This document shows positions 1 through 8,007 of a stretch of 62,048 bases of DNA, piece by piece. The notes below the pieces were generated by a model. It was not told where the DNA came from. It did not search any database and saw only the letters and a program-made list of their open reading frames with translations. This stretch comes from Acidobacteriota bacterium (lineage in GTDB: Bacteria; Acidobacteriota; Terriglobia; UBA7540): contig CADDZE010000021.1 of NCBI GenBank assembly GCA_902812465.1, positions 1 through 62,048 on the forward strand, written 5' to 3'. Positions within the stretch are counted from its first letter, which is position 1; each line of letters begins with the position of its first letter. Both the position numbers and the translations under genes were made by a program.

Positions 1-156
1 CCTTCCCCCGAACCCCCTGGCCTCTTTTTCATTTCTCCCTCCTCCCTTCCTGTGACTCTACTGAATCAATTATGTCTATCGATGTAGTAGAGTATATCGC
101 CGCGGGGCTCCTGTCAACAGAAAAATACGGAGGCCCAGCCGGGCGCGCTCCGCCGC

Positions 157-1494
157 CTAGCGGCTCGGCCGCGCGCGGATCACGATGGGCGTGCCCGGAA
201 AACCGAAGCGCTCCCGGAGGCGGTTCTCCAGGTAGCGCTCTACCGAAAAATGAAGTTTGCCGCCGCGGCTGGCGAACACCACAAACGTCGGCGGCGCGAC
301 GCCCGTTTGCGTCAGGTAGTAGAGCTTCAAGGGCTGGCCGTGCGGGCCGCGCGGACCGGGCATATTCTCCAAATCGAGCTGCCCCAGGAAGCGATTCATC
401 TCCGCCGTCGGAATGCGGCGGCGGCGGGCGGCAGCAACGTCGGCGATGATGTCCATCAGCCTCTCCAGCCGCTGGCGCCTCAGCGCGGAGATGAAGACGA
501 GGGGAGCGTAGTCGAGATACTTCAGGCGGCGGCGCACTATCTCTGTGAACTCCTGGGTGGCGCGGGGACCCTTGGGGACGGCGTCCCACTTGTTGACCAC
601 CAGGATCACGGAGCGCTGGCTCTCGTGCGCGTAACCGCCGATGTGCGTATCAAGCGCGCTGACGCCCTCCAGCGCGTCCAGCATCAACAAAGCAACGTCG
701 GAGCGCTCGAGGTGCTGGCGCGCCTGGATGACGCTGAGCTTTTCTGCCAAAAGCCGGGTCTTGCCCTTGCGCCGGATGCCCGCCGTATCGATGAAGAGGA
801 AGCGCTGGCCGTCGCGCTGCAACTCGGCGTCAACGGCGTCGCGCGTGGTGCCGGGTAGGGGCGCGACGATCGCCCGCTCCTGGTTGAGCAGAGCGTTGAG
901 CAGCGTCGACTTGCCCACGTTGGGATGCCCGATAATGGCCACCTTGATGAGCCCGCCTGCCTCCCCCTCCTCGAAAGCGGGCGAAGGTTTCGCCAGTGGA
1001 AAGCCGGCCGTCAAGTGATCGAGCAGGTCATCGACGCCTAAGCCGTGCTCGGCCGACAAGGGGAAGAGATGGGGGATGCCGAGGCGATGAAACTCCGCGG
1101 CCAGCGGCGCCTGCTGGAGATGGTCGATCTTGTTGACCGCCAGGGCGAGCGGTTTACCGCTGAGGCGAAGGAAATGCGCCAGCTCCTCATCCAGGGGGAT
1201 GATACCCTGCCGGGCGTCGACCACCAGCACCACGTGCGCGGCTTGCTCGATGGCGTAGCGGGCCTGGCGTAGCACCTCGCTGGCCACCAGCTCCTTTTCC
1301 CCCGGCACGATGCCGCCCGTATCGACCACCTCAAAGCGCTTGCCCCTCCACTCGGCCGCGGCATAGAGGCGGTCGCGCGTCATACCCGGCTCGTTGCCCA
1401 CCAAGGCTCGCCGACGGCCGCAGATACGGTTAAACAGCGTCGATTTGCCGACGTTAGGACGGCCGACAATCACGATTTGAGGCAGGCGCGGCAT
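157..1494 (-). CDS. der: Ribosome-assembly GTPase Der (EngA)
   Basis: Double-GTPase essential for late assembly of the large ribosomal subunit in the cytoplasm. Two tandem G domains are visible. The first P-loop GRPNVGKST lies at about residues 11-19 with NKID at 121-124; the second P-loop GHPNVGKST is at about 189-197 with NKWD at 301-304. A KH-like C-terminal domain follows from about residue 355. The length of 445 aa is normal for the family. The ATG start gives the usual short N-terminus (MPRLPQIVIVGRPNVG), and the stop is TAG. It is transcribed towards the window edge and sits 73 bp downstream of the korB stop, so co-transcription with korAB is possible but not shown. Identification is secure. 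Confidence 0.97.
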   Translation of the reverse strand: MPRLPQIVIVGRPNVGKSTLFNRICGRRRALVGNEPGMTRDRLYAAAEWRGKRFEVVDTGGIVPGEKELVASEVLRQARYAIEQAAHVVLVVDARQGIIPLDEELAHFLRLSGKPLALAVNKIDHLQQAPLAAEFHRLGIPHLFPLSAEHGLGVDDLLDHLTAGFPLAKPSPAFEEGEAGGLIKVAIIGHPNVGKSTLLNALLNQERAIVAPLPGTTRDAVDAELQRDGQRFLFIDTAGIRRKGKTRLLAEKLSVIQARQHLERSDVALLMLDALEGVSALDTHIGGYAHESQRSVILVVNKWDAVPKGPRATQEFTEIVRRRLKYLDYAPLVFISALRRQRLERLMDIIADVAAARRRRIPTAEMNRFLGQLDLENMPGPRGPHGQPLKLYYLTQTGVAPPTFVVFASRGGKLHFSVERYLENRLRERFGFPGTPIVIRARPSR

Positions 1495-1567
1495 CGCCCC
1501 TCCGTGTACGGCGGAACCCTGGATGGGTGAGGCGCGGCCAGCAAACGAGGGGCAAAGGGGAAGCCCC

Positions 1568-2620
1568 CTAGCGCAACGACTCCATGACTTCGTCCAAGGC
1601 GGCTTGAGGCGGGCGGACGCGCGACTCGGGCAGCGTGGCCAGCGGCTCGTCCACCAGGTTCATCAATTGCAGGAAGTCCGGGCGCTGGGTGTTGACGTAG
1701 AAGAGGCCGGTCACCACTTCGCCGCGCTCGTGCGACTCGGTGAGGACGCGGAGGGCCTCAACCTTGTTGGTCGGATCGTAGTCCTCTCCCAGCTTCTTCA
1801 GCAGCAGGCGGGAGCCATCGTGCAGGGTGATCTCCTTCGTCGTACCGGGATCATAATCCACCGTGATGTCTTCGAAGAAAGGAACAAAGCTCAGGTCGCC
1901 GAGCGGCTCATCGTGGTCCTTGACGTAGCTGTAGCTCTTGGTCGAGCCTTCGTGGTCGTTGAAGGTGACGCAGGGCGAAATGACGTCGAGCATGGCGGTG
2001 CCGCGGTGGGCGATGGCTCCCTCGAGCAAGGCGAGAAGCTGGCGCTTATCCCCGGAGAACGAGCGCGCGACGTAGGTGGCGCCGAGCTGGATGGCCAGCG
2101 CGCAGGTATCGATGGGCGGCAGGTCATTCACGACGCCGGTCTTCAGCACGGAGCCGATATCCGCGGTGGCGGAGAACTGGCCCTTGGTGAGGCCGTAGCA
2201 GCCATTGTCCTCGATGATATAGATGATGGGCAGATTGCGACGCATCAAGTGGACGAACTGGCCGATGCCGATGGAGGCGGTGTCGCCGTCGCCGCTGACG
2301 CCGATAGCGATCAGGTGCCGGTTGGCCAGCATGGCGCCCGTGGCCACCGAGGGCATGCGGCCGTGGACAGCATTGAAGCCATGCGAGGTCCGCATGAAGT
2401 AGGCCGGGCTCTTGGAGGAGCAGCCGATGCCCGAGAGCTTGATGACCCGGTGCGGCTCGACGCCCATCTCGTAGAACGCCTCGATAATGCGCTCGCTGAT
2501 GGCGTTGTGCCCGCACCCAGCGCAGAGCGTACTTTTGTTGCCCTTGTAGGCGGCCTGCTCCAGGCCAATGCGATTCACGCGGCGCGGGGGTGCTGGGGGG
2601 ACAGCGGTCGTCGTAGCCAT
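1568..2620 (-). CDS. korB: 2-oxoacid:ferredoxin oxidoreductase, beta subunit
   Basis: Thiamine-diphosphate subunit of a 2-oxoacid:ferredoxin oxidoreductase, which decarboxylates a 2-oxoacid to an acyl-CoA while reducing ferredoxin. The 350-aa protein has an N-terminal LCAGCGHN motif (C33, C36) that ligates part of an Fe-S cluster, the TPP/Mg signature GDGD at 110-113, and DNGCYGLTKGQ, which resembles KorB/PorB-type beta subunits. The ATG lies one base after the TGA of the alpha-subunit gene, so the two are translationally coupled; a purine-rich AGGAAGGA sits just upstream. The KGQ loop and the fused alpha/gamma partner favour 2-oxoglutarate as substrate, but other 2-oxoacids cannot be excluded from sequence alone. 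Confidence 0.9.
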   Translation of the reverse strand: MATTTAVPPAPPRRVNRIGLEQAAYKGNKSTLCAGCGHNAISERIIEAFYEMGVEPHRVIKLSGIGCSSKSPAYFMRTSHGFNAVHGRMPSVATGAMLANRHLIAIGVSGDGDTASIGIGQFVHLMRRNLPIIYIIEDNGCYGLTKGQFSATADIGSVLKTGVVNDLPPIDTCALAIQLGATYVARSFSGDKRQLLALLEGAIAHRGTAMLDVISPCVTFNDHEGSTKSYSYVKDHDEPLGDLSFVPFFEDITVDYDPGTTKEITLHDGSRLLLKKLGEDYDPTNKVEALRVLTESHERGEVVTGLFYVNTQRPDFLQLMNLVDEPLATLPESRVRPPQAALDEVMESLR

Positions 2621-2621
2621 C

Positions 2622-4466
2622 TCAGTTCCATCCTTCCTGCTGCGCGATGGAGTCGGTCACGCTACGCGCGTCAATGGGCAGCCCGTTGTAGTGGCGGACG
2701 GTGCGGAGGCGCGCGGTATCCTCCGGGTCGAGTTCCAGCTTCAAGAGGCTGCAGAGCTGCCCGTCGCGGTTCTGCTCCACGACGTAGGTGCTCACATGGC
2801 GGCGGATGAAGTCCGCCACTTGGTCATTGAAGGGATAGGCTCGGACGCGGCAGTAACCGGCCTCGACGCCATATTCGCGCTTCAACTGGTCCAAGCTTTC
2901 GATCACCGCCCAGTGGGAGGTGCCGCAGGCCAGAATGCCAATGCCGCCGCCCGCGCCCCCCTCGATCACCGGGCCGGGCACCAGGCGCCGCGCCGTCTCC
3001 CATTTGCGCGCCAAGCGGTCCATGTTGCGGACGTAGACATCCGGCTTTTCGCTGTAGATGGCGCGCTCATCGTGGCCGCTGCCGCGGGCGAAATAGCCCG
3101 CCGCCGGATGATTGGTGCCGGGCAGAGTGCGGTAGCCGATGCCGTCGCCGTCCACGTCCGCGTAGCGAAGGAAACCGCCCCGCTGCTTCAGGTCCTCGGC
3201 CGTCAGCACCTTGCCGCGACGCAAGGGGCGCGTGGGATAGGGGAAGGGGTCGGACATCCAATAGTTCATGCCCAAGTCGAGGTCGCTCATCACGAAGACC
3301 GGGGTCTGCAGCTCTTCCGCCAGGTCAAAAGCGTCCATCGCCATGCTGTAGCATTCGCCCACCGACGACGGGAAAAGCAGCGGATGTTTCGTGTCGCCAT
3401 GGGAGAGGACAGCCGTCGAAAGGATGTCGCCCTGGGAGGTGCGCGTGGGCAGGCCGGTGGAAGGACCTACGCGCTGGATGTCAAAGATCACCGCGGGCAC
3501 TTCAGCGTAATAGCCGAGTCCCACAAACTCTGCCATCAGCGAGATGCCGGGTCCGGCGGTGGAAGTCATAGCGCGCGCACCCGCCCAGCCCGCGCCGATC
3601 ACCATGCCCAGCGCCGCCAGCTCGTCTTCCGCCTGGACGATGGCAAAGGTGGCCTTCTTAGTTTCCGGATCGATGCGGTAGCGCTTCATGTAGCTGATCA
3701 GCGTCTCCGCCAGGGACGAAGACGGCGTAATAGGGTACCAGGAGACCACCGTGACGCCGGCAAACATGCAGCCCAGGGCGGCAGCGGCGTTGCCCTCAAT
3801 CAGAATCTTGCCTTGGGTGGCGTTCATGCGCTCGAGCCAGAAGCGGTCCGCCTTGGGCAAATGCTGGTCCGCAAAGTCATAGCCCGCCACCACGGCCTTG
3901 AAGTTGAGGTCGGCGGCCTTGACCTTTTTCTGAAACTGCTTGCGCAGAGCCTTCTCCACTTCGGCCATGTCAATGCCGAGCAGCTTGGCGACCACGCCGA
4001 CGTAAATCATGTTGCGCACCAGCTTGCGCAGCTTGGCGTCCGGGCAGACAGGTGCCACGAGCTGATCAAAGGGAACCGGATAGAGCACCAGGTCGTTGCG
4101 GAACCGCCCCACGTCCAGCTTCTCGTCGTAGACGACGGGCGTCTGCGGCGCCAAGGTCTGGACGTCCTCTTCCACCGTTTCGGGATTCATCGCTACTAGG
4201 AAATCAATCTCCTTGCGGCGCGCGATCCAGCCATCCTTGGAGGCGCGGATGGTAAACCAGGTGGGTAGTCCGGCGATGTTGGAAGGAAAAAGATTCTTGC
4301 CGGAAACGGGGATGCCCATCTGGAAAATGGCCCGCAGCAGGACCAGATTCGAGGACTGACTCCCCGAACCGTTCACCGTGGCCACCTGGATGCTCAGGTC
4401 GTTGACGACCCGATGCGGTGCGGCCTGGTTTTCTACTTCGCTGAGTGTGACTTCGGTGACTCCCAT
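2622..4466 (-). CDS. korA: 2-oxoacid:ferredoxin oxidoreductase, fused gamma-alpha subunit
   Basis: Partner of the beta subunit at 1568-2620. Residues about 25-200 form the gamma (CoA-binding Rossmann-like) domain, with GSGSQSSN near the N-terminus. Residues about 210-610 form the alpha domain, with WYPITPSSSLAE and the GPGISLMAEF segment typical of pyrimidine-ring binding in pyruvate/2-oxoglutarate ferredoxin oxidoreductases. The length of 614 aa agrees with the gamma-alpha fusion found in two-subunit KOR enzymes. The start is supported by AAGGAG five bases upstream of the ATG. A TATAAT hexamer about 200 bp upstream (4671-4676) is a possible -10. No ferredoxin-like delta subunit is adjacent, so electrons must pass to a ferredoxin encoded elsewhere. 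Confidence 0.92.
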   Translation of the reverse strand: MGVTEVTLSEVENQAAPHRVVNDLSIQVATVNGSGSQSSNLVLLRAIFQMGIPVSGKNLFPSNIAGLPTWFTIRASKDGWIARRKEIDFLVAMNPETVEEDVQTLAPQTPVVYDEKLDVGRFRNDLVLYPVPFDQLVAPVCPDAKLRKLVRNMIYVGVVAKLLGIDMAEVEKALRKQFQKKVKAADLNFKAVVAGYDFADQHLPKADRFWLERMNATQGKILIEGNAAAALGCMFAGVTVVSWYPITPSSSLAETLISYMKRYRIDPETKKATFAIVQAEDELAALGMVIGAGWAGARAMTSTAGPGISLMAEFVGLGYYAEVPAVIFDIQRVGPSTGLPTRTSQGDILSTAVLSHGDTKHPLLFPSSVGECYSMAMDAFDLAEELQTPVFVMSDLDLGMNYWMSDPFPYPTRPLRRGKVLTAEDLKQRGGFLRYADVDGDGIGYRTLPGTNHPAAGYFARGSGHDERAIYSEKPDVYVRNMDRLARKWETARRLVPGPVIEGGAGGGIGILACGTSHWAVIESLDQLKREYGVEAGYCRVRAYPFNDQVADFIRRHVSTYVVEQNRDGQLCSLLKLELDPEDTARLRTVRHYNGLPIDARSVTDSIAQQEGWN

Positions 4467-4670
4467 GACTCTCCTTGAAGGCCCACCAGCGCCGTCCGCG
4501 AGGCCTCCCGCCAGGGCTCCGATGAGCGACTAGCGCGTCCTCTGAACCGCCGTGCCCGGATGACCTGGAGGCGCTGCGAAAATTAGGACAACGCGACTCG
4601 GAGGGACAAGGGGAAACCCTGAGGCTACCCTTTGCCAGAGCGGACTGGCCAGCCGCCTCCCACAAAGCCA

Positions 4671-4676
4671 ATTATA
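4671..4676 (-). promoter_or_regulatory. Possible -10 element for korAB
   Basis: On the minus strand this is a perfect TATAAT, about 195 bp upstream of the korA ATG. The -35 region at 17 bp spacing (GCTCAG) is poor, so this is a -10 only and the assignment to korAB is an inference. Confidence 0.35.
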
Positions 4677-4935
4677 CCAGAACAGCATCGACGCTGAGCG
4701 GGGCGAGCCGGCCTGCATCGAGACCGAGGTCCTCCCCGCCCCGGGACGGCCAACGGGCTAACCTCGAAGGCCCGGACGCAGTAAGACGCGGTGCCATAGG
4801 AACCTCCCATTCCCCAGTCAGTTTTTGCCTTTGTCAGAACGCCGTTCCTTTCTTTTCAATCACATATCCGGTTCGTTTCGTCAAAATCACTTTTTGGGGC
4901 GCGACAGCGCGACCGAGCCCTTGGGTGGTGTCCAC

Positions 4936-4954
4936 TTGTGCACAATGTATACAT
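4936..4954. promoter_or_regulatory. Two abutting palindromes, operator-like
   Basis: TTGTGCACAA (4936-4945) is a perfect 10-bp palindrome, immediately followed and overlapped by ATGTATACAT (4945-4954), another perfect 10-bp palindrome. They lie in the gap between the oxidase stop and korA. They resemble a dimeric regulator site, but no regulator gene is adjacent and the function is unknown. Confidence 0.3.
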
Positions 4955-5053
4955 CGGCGAACGGTGTGATGAATGTATGCGGCCGCGGCCTTGCCGGACC
5001 TGAAACCCTCTTCCTGGGTTGGCCGTTGCTTGAGCTGGCCTGCCGCGCCGAAA

Positions 5054-6187
5054 CTACGGGAGGACCTTAAACCTGCCGATCATGCCGCCCTCGAGGTGTT
5101 CGGTGACATGGCAATGAAAGAGCCAGGTACCGGGGTTATCCGGCACCATCTCGGCGACGGCCATGGACATAGGGAAGAGGCTGACCGTATCCGTGCGCAT
5201 GCGGTTCATCATGGCGGTCTCGCCGTGCCAGTGCGCCGCATGCACGTCATCTTCATTACTGTTGCTGAGCAGATACCAGCGGACGCGTTCACCCTTCTTC
5301 ATTAGGGGCATCGGCAGATTGCCTTCAATAAAGCCGTTGATGCTGTAAAGCTGATTCCGTAGCCGGAAGACTGGGTCGGATGCCCTCAGCTCCGGGGAAT
5401 ACTGGCGCTGGTGCATCATATTGGCATCGAAATACCAGCTTTCGGTCTCGTCGAAGATCGCGAAATCCATGATGAATTCGCGATCGACGTCCTTGGGAGT
5501 GCCATCGGGATTGGCAGCGCCCCGGCGGGTGACGATGATCGGGCCCACCAGGCCGGTGTTGATATCACGCTGCTCGACCACGTGAGAGTGATACATCCAG
5601 ATGACCGAGCTGGGATCATCGGGCCCTGGACCCGCGCGCTCGGGTACGGGCCAGACGTAGGTATGCGTTCCGCCGGCCGGCACAGCATCGTCCTTCTTGT
5701 CTTCCCCGGACGTGCCGTCGTTATAAAGCGCCCCTTCGGAATTCTTGGCATACAAAAGCCCGTGGGGGTGCATGCTGCAGAGGAGCTTGGTGTTGTTCTT
5801 GAAGACCACTTGTATCAAGTCCCCCACTTCGGCCCGGATGAGCGGCCCCAGAATTCCCAGGTGCTCCCATTCGGGCGGGCGCGGCTTCAGAGTCGTGAAG
5901 GTGCGGTCGCGGTATTCGCGGTAGACAGCTTTGCGGTAGATGCGGTGTGCCGCGGCCGAGGGTCCTTCCGATCCCTCTAGACTGGGGGTTCCCACCAGAT
6001 TGCGGCCGCCCGGAGTGTAGTCCCACATCACTTCGTCGGCGGCGATATAGTAGGTGCGGATGGTGGGCGGGTGGCGCGGCGCTTCCTGAGCGGCGGCATA
6101 GGCTGCGAGGAAAAAGAAAGCCGCCCAGCCCGTCGGGCGGAGGATGTGCGGCTGGCGACTCGGGGTCTGGAGAGCGGGGCTTTTCAG
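5054..6187 (-). CDS. Two-domain ceruloplasmin-like multicopper oxidase, exported
   Basis: Copper oxidase with two cupredoxin domains, likely periplasmic. All four copper motifs are present in order: HPHG and HSH in the first domain, then HAAHWHG and HCHVTEHLEGGM in the second. The last supplies the type 1 Cys/His/Met; the first domain has HSH instead of HCH and so lacks type 1 copper. The REYRDRTFT and ILGPLIRAEVGD stretches resemble ceruloplasmin/hephaestin repeats. The first ATG/GTG in frame (6031) would remove the start of domain one. The frame stays open upstream and encodes an export signal (RPTGWAAFFFLAAYAAAQ) but contains no ATG, GTG or TTG before the TAA. A CTG at 6187, eight bases after GGAGG (6196-6200), is the best start, giving 377 aa. 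Substrate (Cu(I), Fe(II), Mn(II) or phenolic) is unknown. Confidence 0.85.
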   Translation of the reverse strand: MKSPALQTPSRQPHILRPTGWAAFFFLAAYAAAQEAPRHPPTIRTYYIAADEVMWDYTPGGRNLVGTPSLEGSEGPSAAAHRIYRKAVYREYRDRTFTTLKPRPPEWEHLGILGPLIRAEVGDLIQVVFKNNTKLLCSMHPHGLLYAKNSEGALYNDGTSGEDKKDDAVPAGGTHTYVWPVPERAGPGPDDPSSVIWMYHSHVVEQRDINTGLVGPIIVTRRGAANPDGTPKDVDREFIMDFAIFDETESWYFDANMMHQRQYSPELRASDPVFRLRNQLYSINGFIEGNLPMPLMKKGERVRWYLLSNSNEDDVHAAHWHGETAMMNRMRTDTVSLFPMSMAVAEMVPDNPGTWLFHCHVTEHLEGGMIGRFKVLP

Positions 6188-6191
6188 GCAG

Positions 6192-6234
6192 ATATCCTCC
6201 GGCCCTTCTGGCAGAGGTTCAGGCCGTTAGTATA
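6192..6234 (-). promoter_or_regulatory. TATACT -10 and GGAGG ribosome-binding site of the multicopper oxidase
   Basis: On the minus strand TATACT (6229-6234) would place transcription initiation near 6222, about 35 bp before the proposed CTG start. GGAGG at 6196-6200 is correctly spaced for that start. No good -35 is visible. The arrangement supports initiation close to 6187 rather than at the internal GTG at 6031. Confidence 0.4.
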
Positions 6235-6384
6235 GTACGACGGCGGTCAACAGGCCGTGTGATGTGTGGCTGTCACCTCGCGCGTCAGAGAAGGTTCTTA
6301 CACTGAGCCACGGGTGGTCCGTCCAGCTCCGAGCAGGCAAGCCCTGTGACCGTGGCGACCCACGGCGGCACCTTCGGCCGCCAT

Positions 6385-7107
6385 TCATTTTTCGCTTGAG
6401 CCAGCTATCTTCGGAAACGCCGAGCCGCCGCGGGGAGAGTACTTGGTAAGGGTATCATCGAGGGCCTTGGCGGCCGGGGGCGGGTCCACGGTCCCGGCAA
6501 TGAGGATATCCTCCGGGACCACCCATTTGCCGTAAAGCCGGTGATTGCCCTCGTCATCCTGCTTAATCACGGCGCCGTTCAGGGAGATCCCGGCGAAGAG
6601 GCCACGTGAGCGCGAGTAACTGAGAATCTCGGCGTGCAATTGGACGTCCGTAGCGCCCTCAGCGGAGCGGCCCACCGGCCCGGCGGCGGCCGAAGCATCC
6701 ACGCCGAGCTTGACGCCGCTCTGCAGCAGCTTGCGAGCTCCGCCGCTGTTCATCACCAGGAAGACGATGTCGGTGGCCTTGCCACCGAGCTGCAGCCCGT
6801 AGCTGGCACCGCCCACGGTGAACAGGGAGGGCGCGCCCCAGGGGCCGTCCCCACCCTTGCGGCAAACCAGCACGCCCCGGCCAAAGTCGCCGCCCACGAC
6901 CACCGCAAACTTCAACTCGGAGGGAACCACGCCGACGCATACAGCCTTGTCCAGCAGGTCTTGGGGAATACCCTTGTCCGGAGTCTGCAACACCTCATTC
7001 ACCACAAACGCTGCGCTCTCAAGCCGTTTCGCCTCTTTGGTTTCCTCCTTGGCTGAGAGCGCTGGAACCACCATCCAACACAGTGCAATAGCGAAGTATC
7101 GTTTCAT
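6385..7107 (-). CDS. SYLF/Ysc84-domain lipid-binding protein, secreted
   Basis: A SYLF (Ysc84) domain protein; these small proteins bind phosphoinositide-like or other lipids and, in bacteria, are usually exported with unknown physiological roles. The N-terminus (MKRYFAIALCWMVVPALSA) is a clear signal peptide. The core includes GVVPSELKFAVVVGGDFGRG, a glycine-rich GGASYGLQLGGKATD and the DASAAAGPVGR segment characteristic of the family. An in-frame ATG five codons upstream (7122) exists, but the start at 7107 is preceded by AAGGAAAG at good spacing and places the signal peptide at the very N-terminus. Monocistronic by position; 400 bp of non-coding DNA lies upstream. Confidence 0.85.
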   Translation of the reverse strand: MKRYFAIALCWMVVPALSAKEETKEAKRLESAAFVVNEVLQTPDKGIPQDLLDKAVCVGVVPSELKFAVVVGGDFGRGVLVCRKGGDGPWGAPSLFTVGGASYGLQLGGKATDIVFLVMNSGGARKLLQSGVKLGVDASAAAGPVGRSAEGATDVQLHAEILSYSRSRGLFAGISLNGAVIKQDDEGNHRLYGKWVVPEDILIAGTVDPPPAAKALDDTLTKYSPRGGSAFPKIAGSSEK

Positions 7108-7536
7108 GTTACTTTCCTTCATTAGCCGTCATGCCAACCCTTGCAAATCACGCCGCGGCACGGGAAACGGCCTCAACCCAGGGATGGCTTCCTTCACCGT
7201 AAAGTTGCCCTAACCCCGTCTGCCGCCAACTCGTTATAGACGCTTCGGATCGCAGCGTCAACACAGGCGTTGGTTGGGCGACGGCTGGCAGAGGGGCTGG
7301 GGTTCGCGCCGGGGCAAGCCGATAGGATAGCACGGGGCTTTTTGCGGGCGAGTGCGCGTTCTGAGTTCAGTGGCCGGCTGGGCTCCGAACCCCATGGTAT
7401 TCAAGGCGCTACACGCTCGTCCGGTGGTATCGGCACAGGGGACAATGGGAATGGAAAGCAGGCTGCAACGATACCCAGGGTCACTGTATCTAACCAGCTT
7501 GGAGGGTGTTGGGTAGGGTGAACCGGAGGTGGTGAG
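7108..7536. other. Divergent intergenic region
   Basis: About 430 bp between two divergently transcribed genes. Short frames on both strands show no recognisable domain, ribosome-binding site or codon bias. I see no convincing promoter pair, repeat or RNA in it. Confidence 0.5.
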
Positions 7537-7860
7537 ATGGTTCCGAAGCTTCATGCTGTGGGTTGGTACGTCCTAGAGGTGGGGCTGGTAGCGTGCGTGG
7601 CTGTTTATACCGCACTAGTTTCCATTGGCTATCGTCATTATCAGGAGGCTGGATATAGCCCGCGGCTCTCTCTGAGCGATCCGGCACGATCAGCCCAGCG
7701 CCTGTTCGTGTGGCTCGGCGTAAAGGCCGTGGCGGGTCTGGTTCACGTCTCCCGTTCGGCCTTCGAGGTTCTCTGCGATGCCTCGGCCGATGTGGGCGAC
7801 TGGGTAATCAGCAAGGCTGACCCAGACCTTAGGGAAAAGGTCCGGTCTAAGTTTTTGTAA
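7537..7860 (+). CDS. Small single-pass membrane protein, unknown function
   Basis: A 107-aa protein that I do not recognise. Residues about 10-32 (GWYVLEVGLVACVAVYTALVS) form one hydrophobic helix, followed by a polar region with a second weakly amphipathic stretch (VWLGVKAVAGLVHVS) and a charged C-terminus (DLREKVRSKFL). The ATG has an excellent ribosome-binding site (GGAGGTG, six bases upstream), which is the main reason to believe it is translated. It precedes dprA by 147 bp on the same strand. No function should be assigned. Confidence 0.55.
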   Translation: MVPKLHAVGWYVLEVGLVACVAVYTALVSIGYRHYQEAGYSPRLSLSDPARSAQRLFVWLGVKAVAGLVHVSRSAFEVLCDASADVGDWVISKADPDLREKVRSKFL

Positions 7861-8007
7861 CTTCTAAGCGTTATCCGTGTCGCGCTTTGAACTCCATGAG
7901 TCACAGGGGGTCTCTGAAGTTCCCAACTAGGAGGGTGGGCACCAGGTTTCCGACCCCATCTCCGCCGGGCTTGCACTCCTATCGCAACTTTTGCCATCTT
8001 AGCTAAC

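Larger units (their letters stand above)
4467..5053. other. Intergenic region between korA and the multicopper oxidase
   Basis: About 590 bp without a convincing gene; the short frames here lack coding character. It should hold the korA promoter on the minus strand and the end of the oxidase transcript. Visible signals are the TATAAT on the minus strand at 4671-4676 and two abutting palindromes at 4936-4954 (listed separately). Confidence 0.5.

Noticed and set aside
2568-4199. 543-aa open frame antisense to korA
   Set aside because: Same shadow pattern over an unambiguous enzyme gene.
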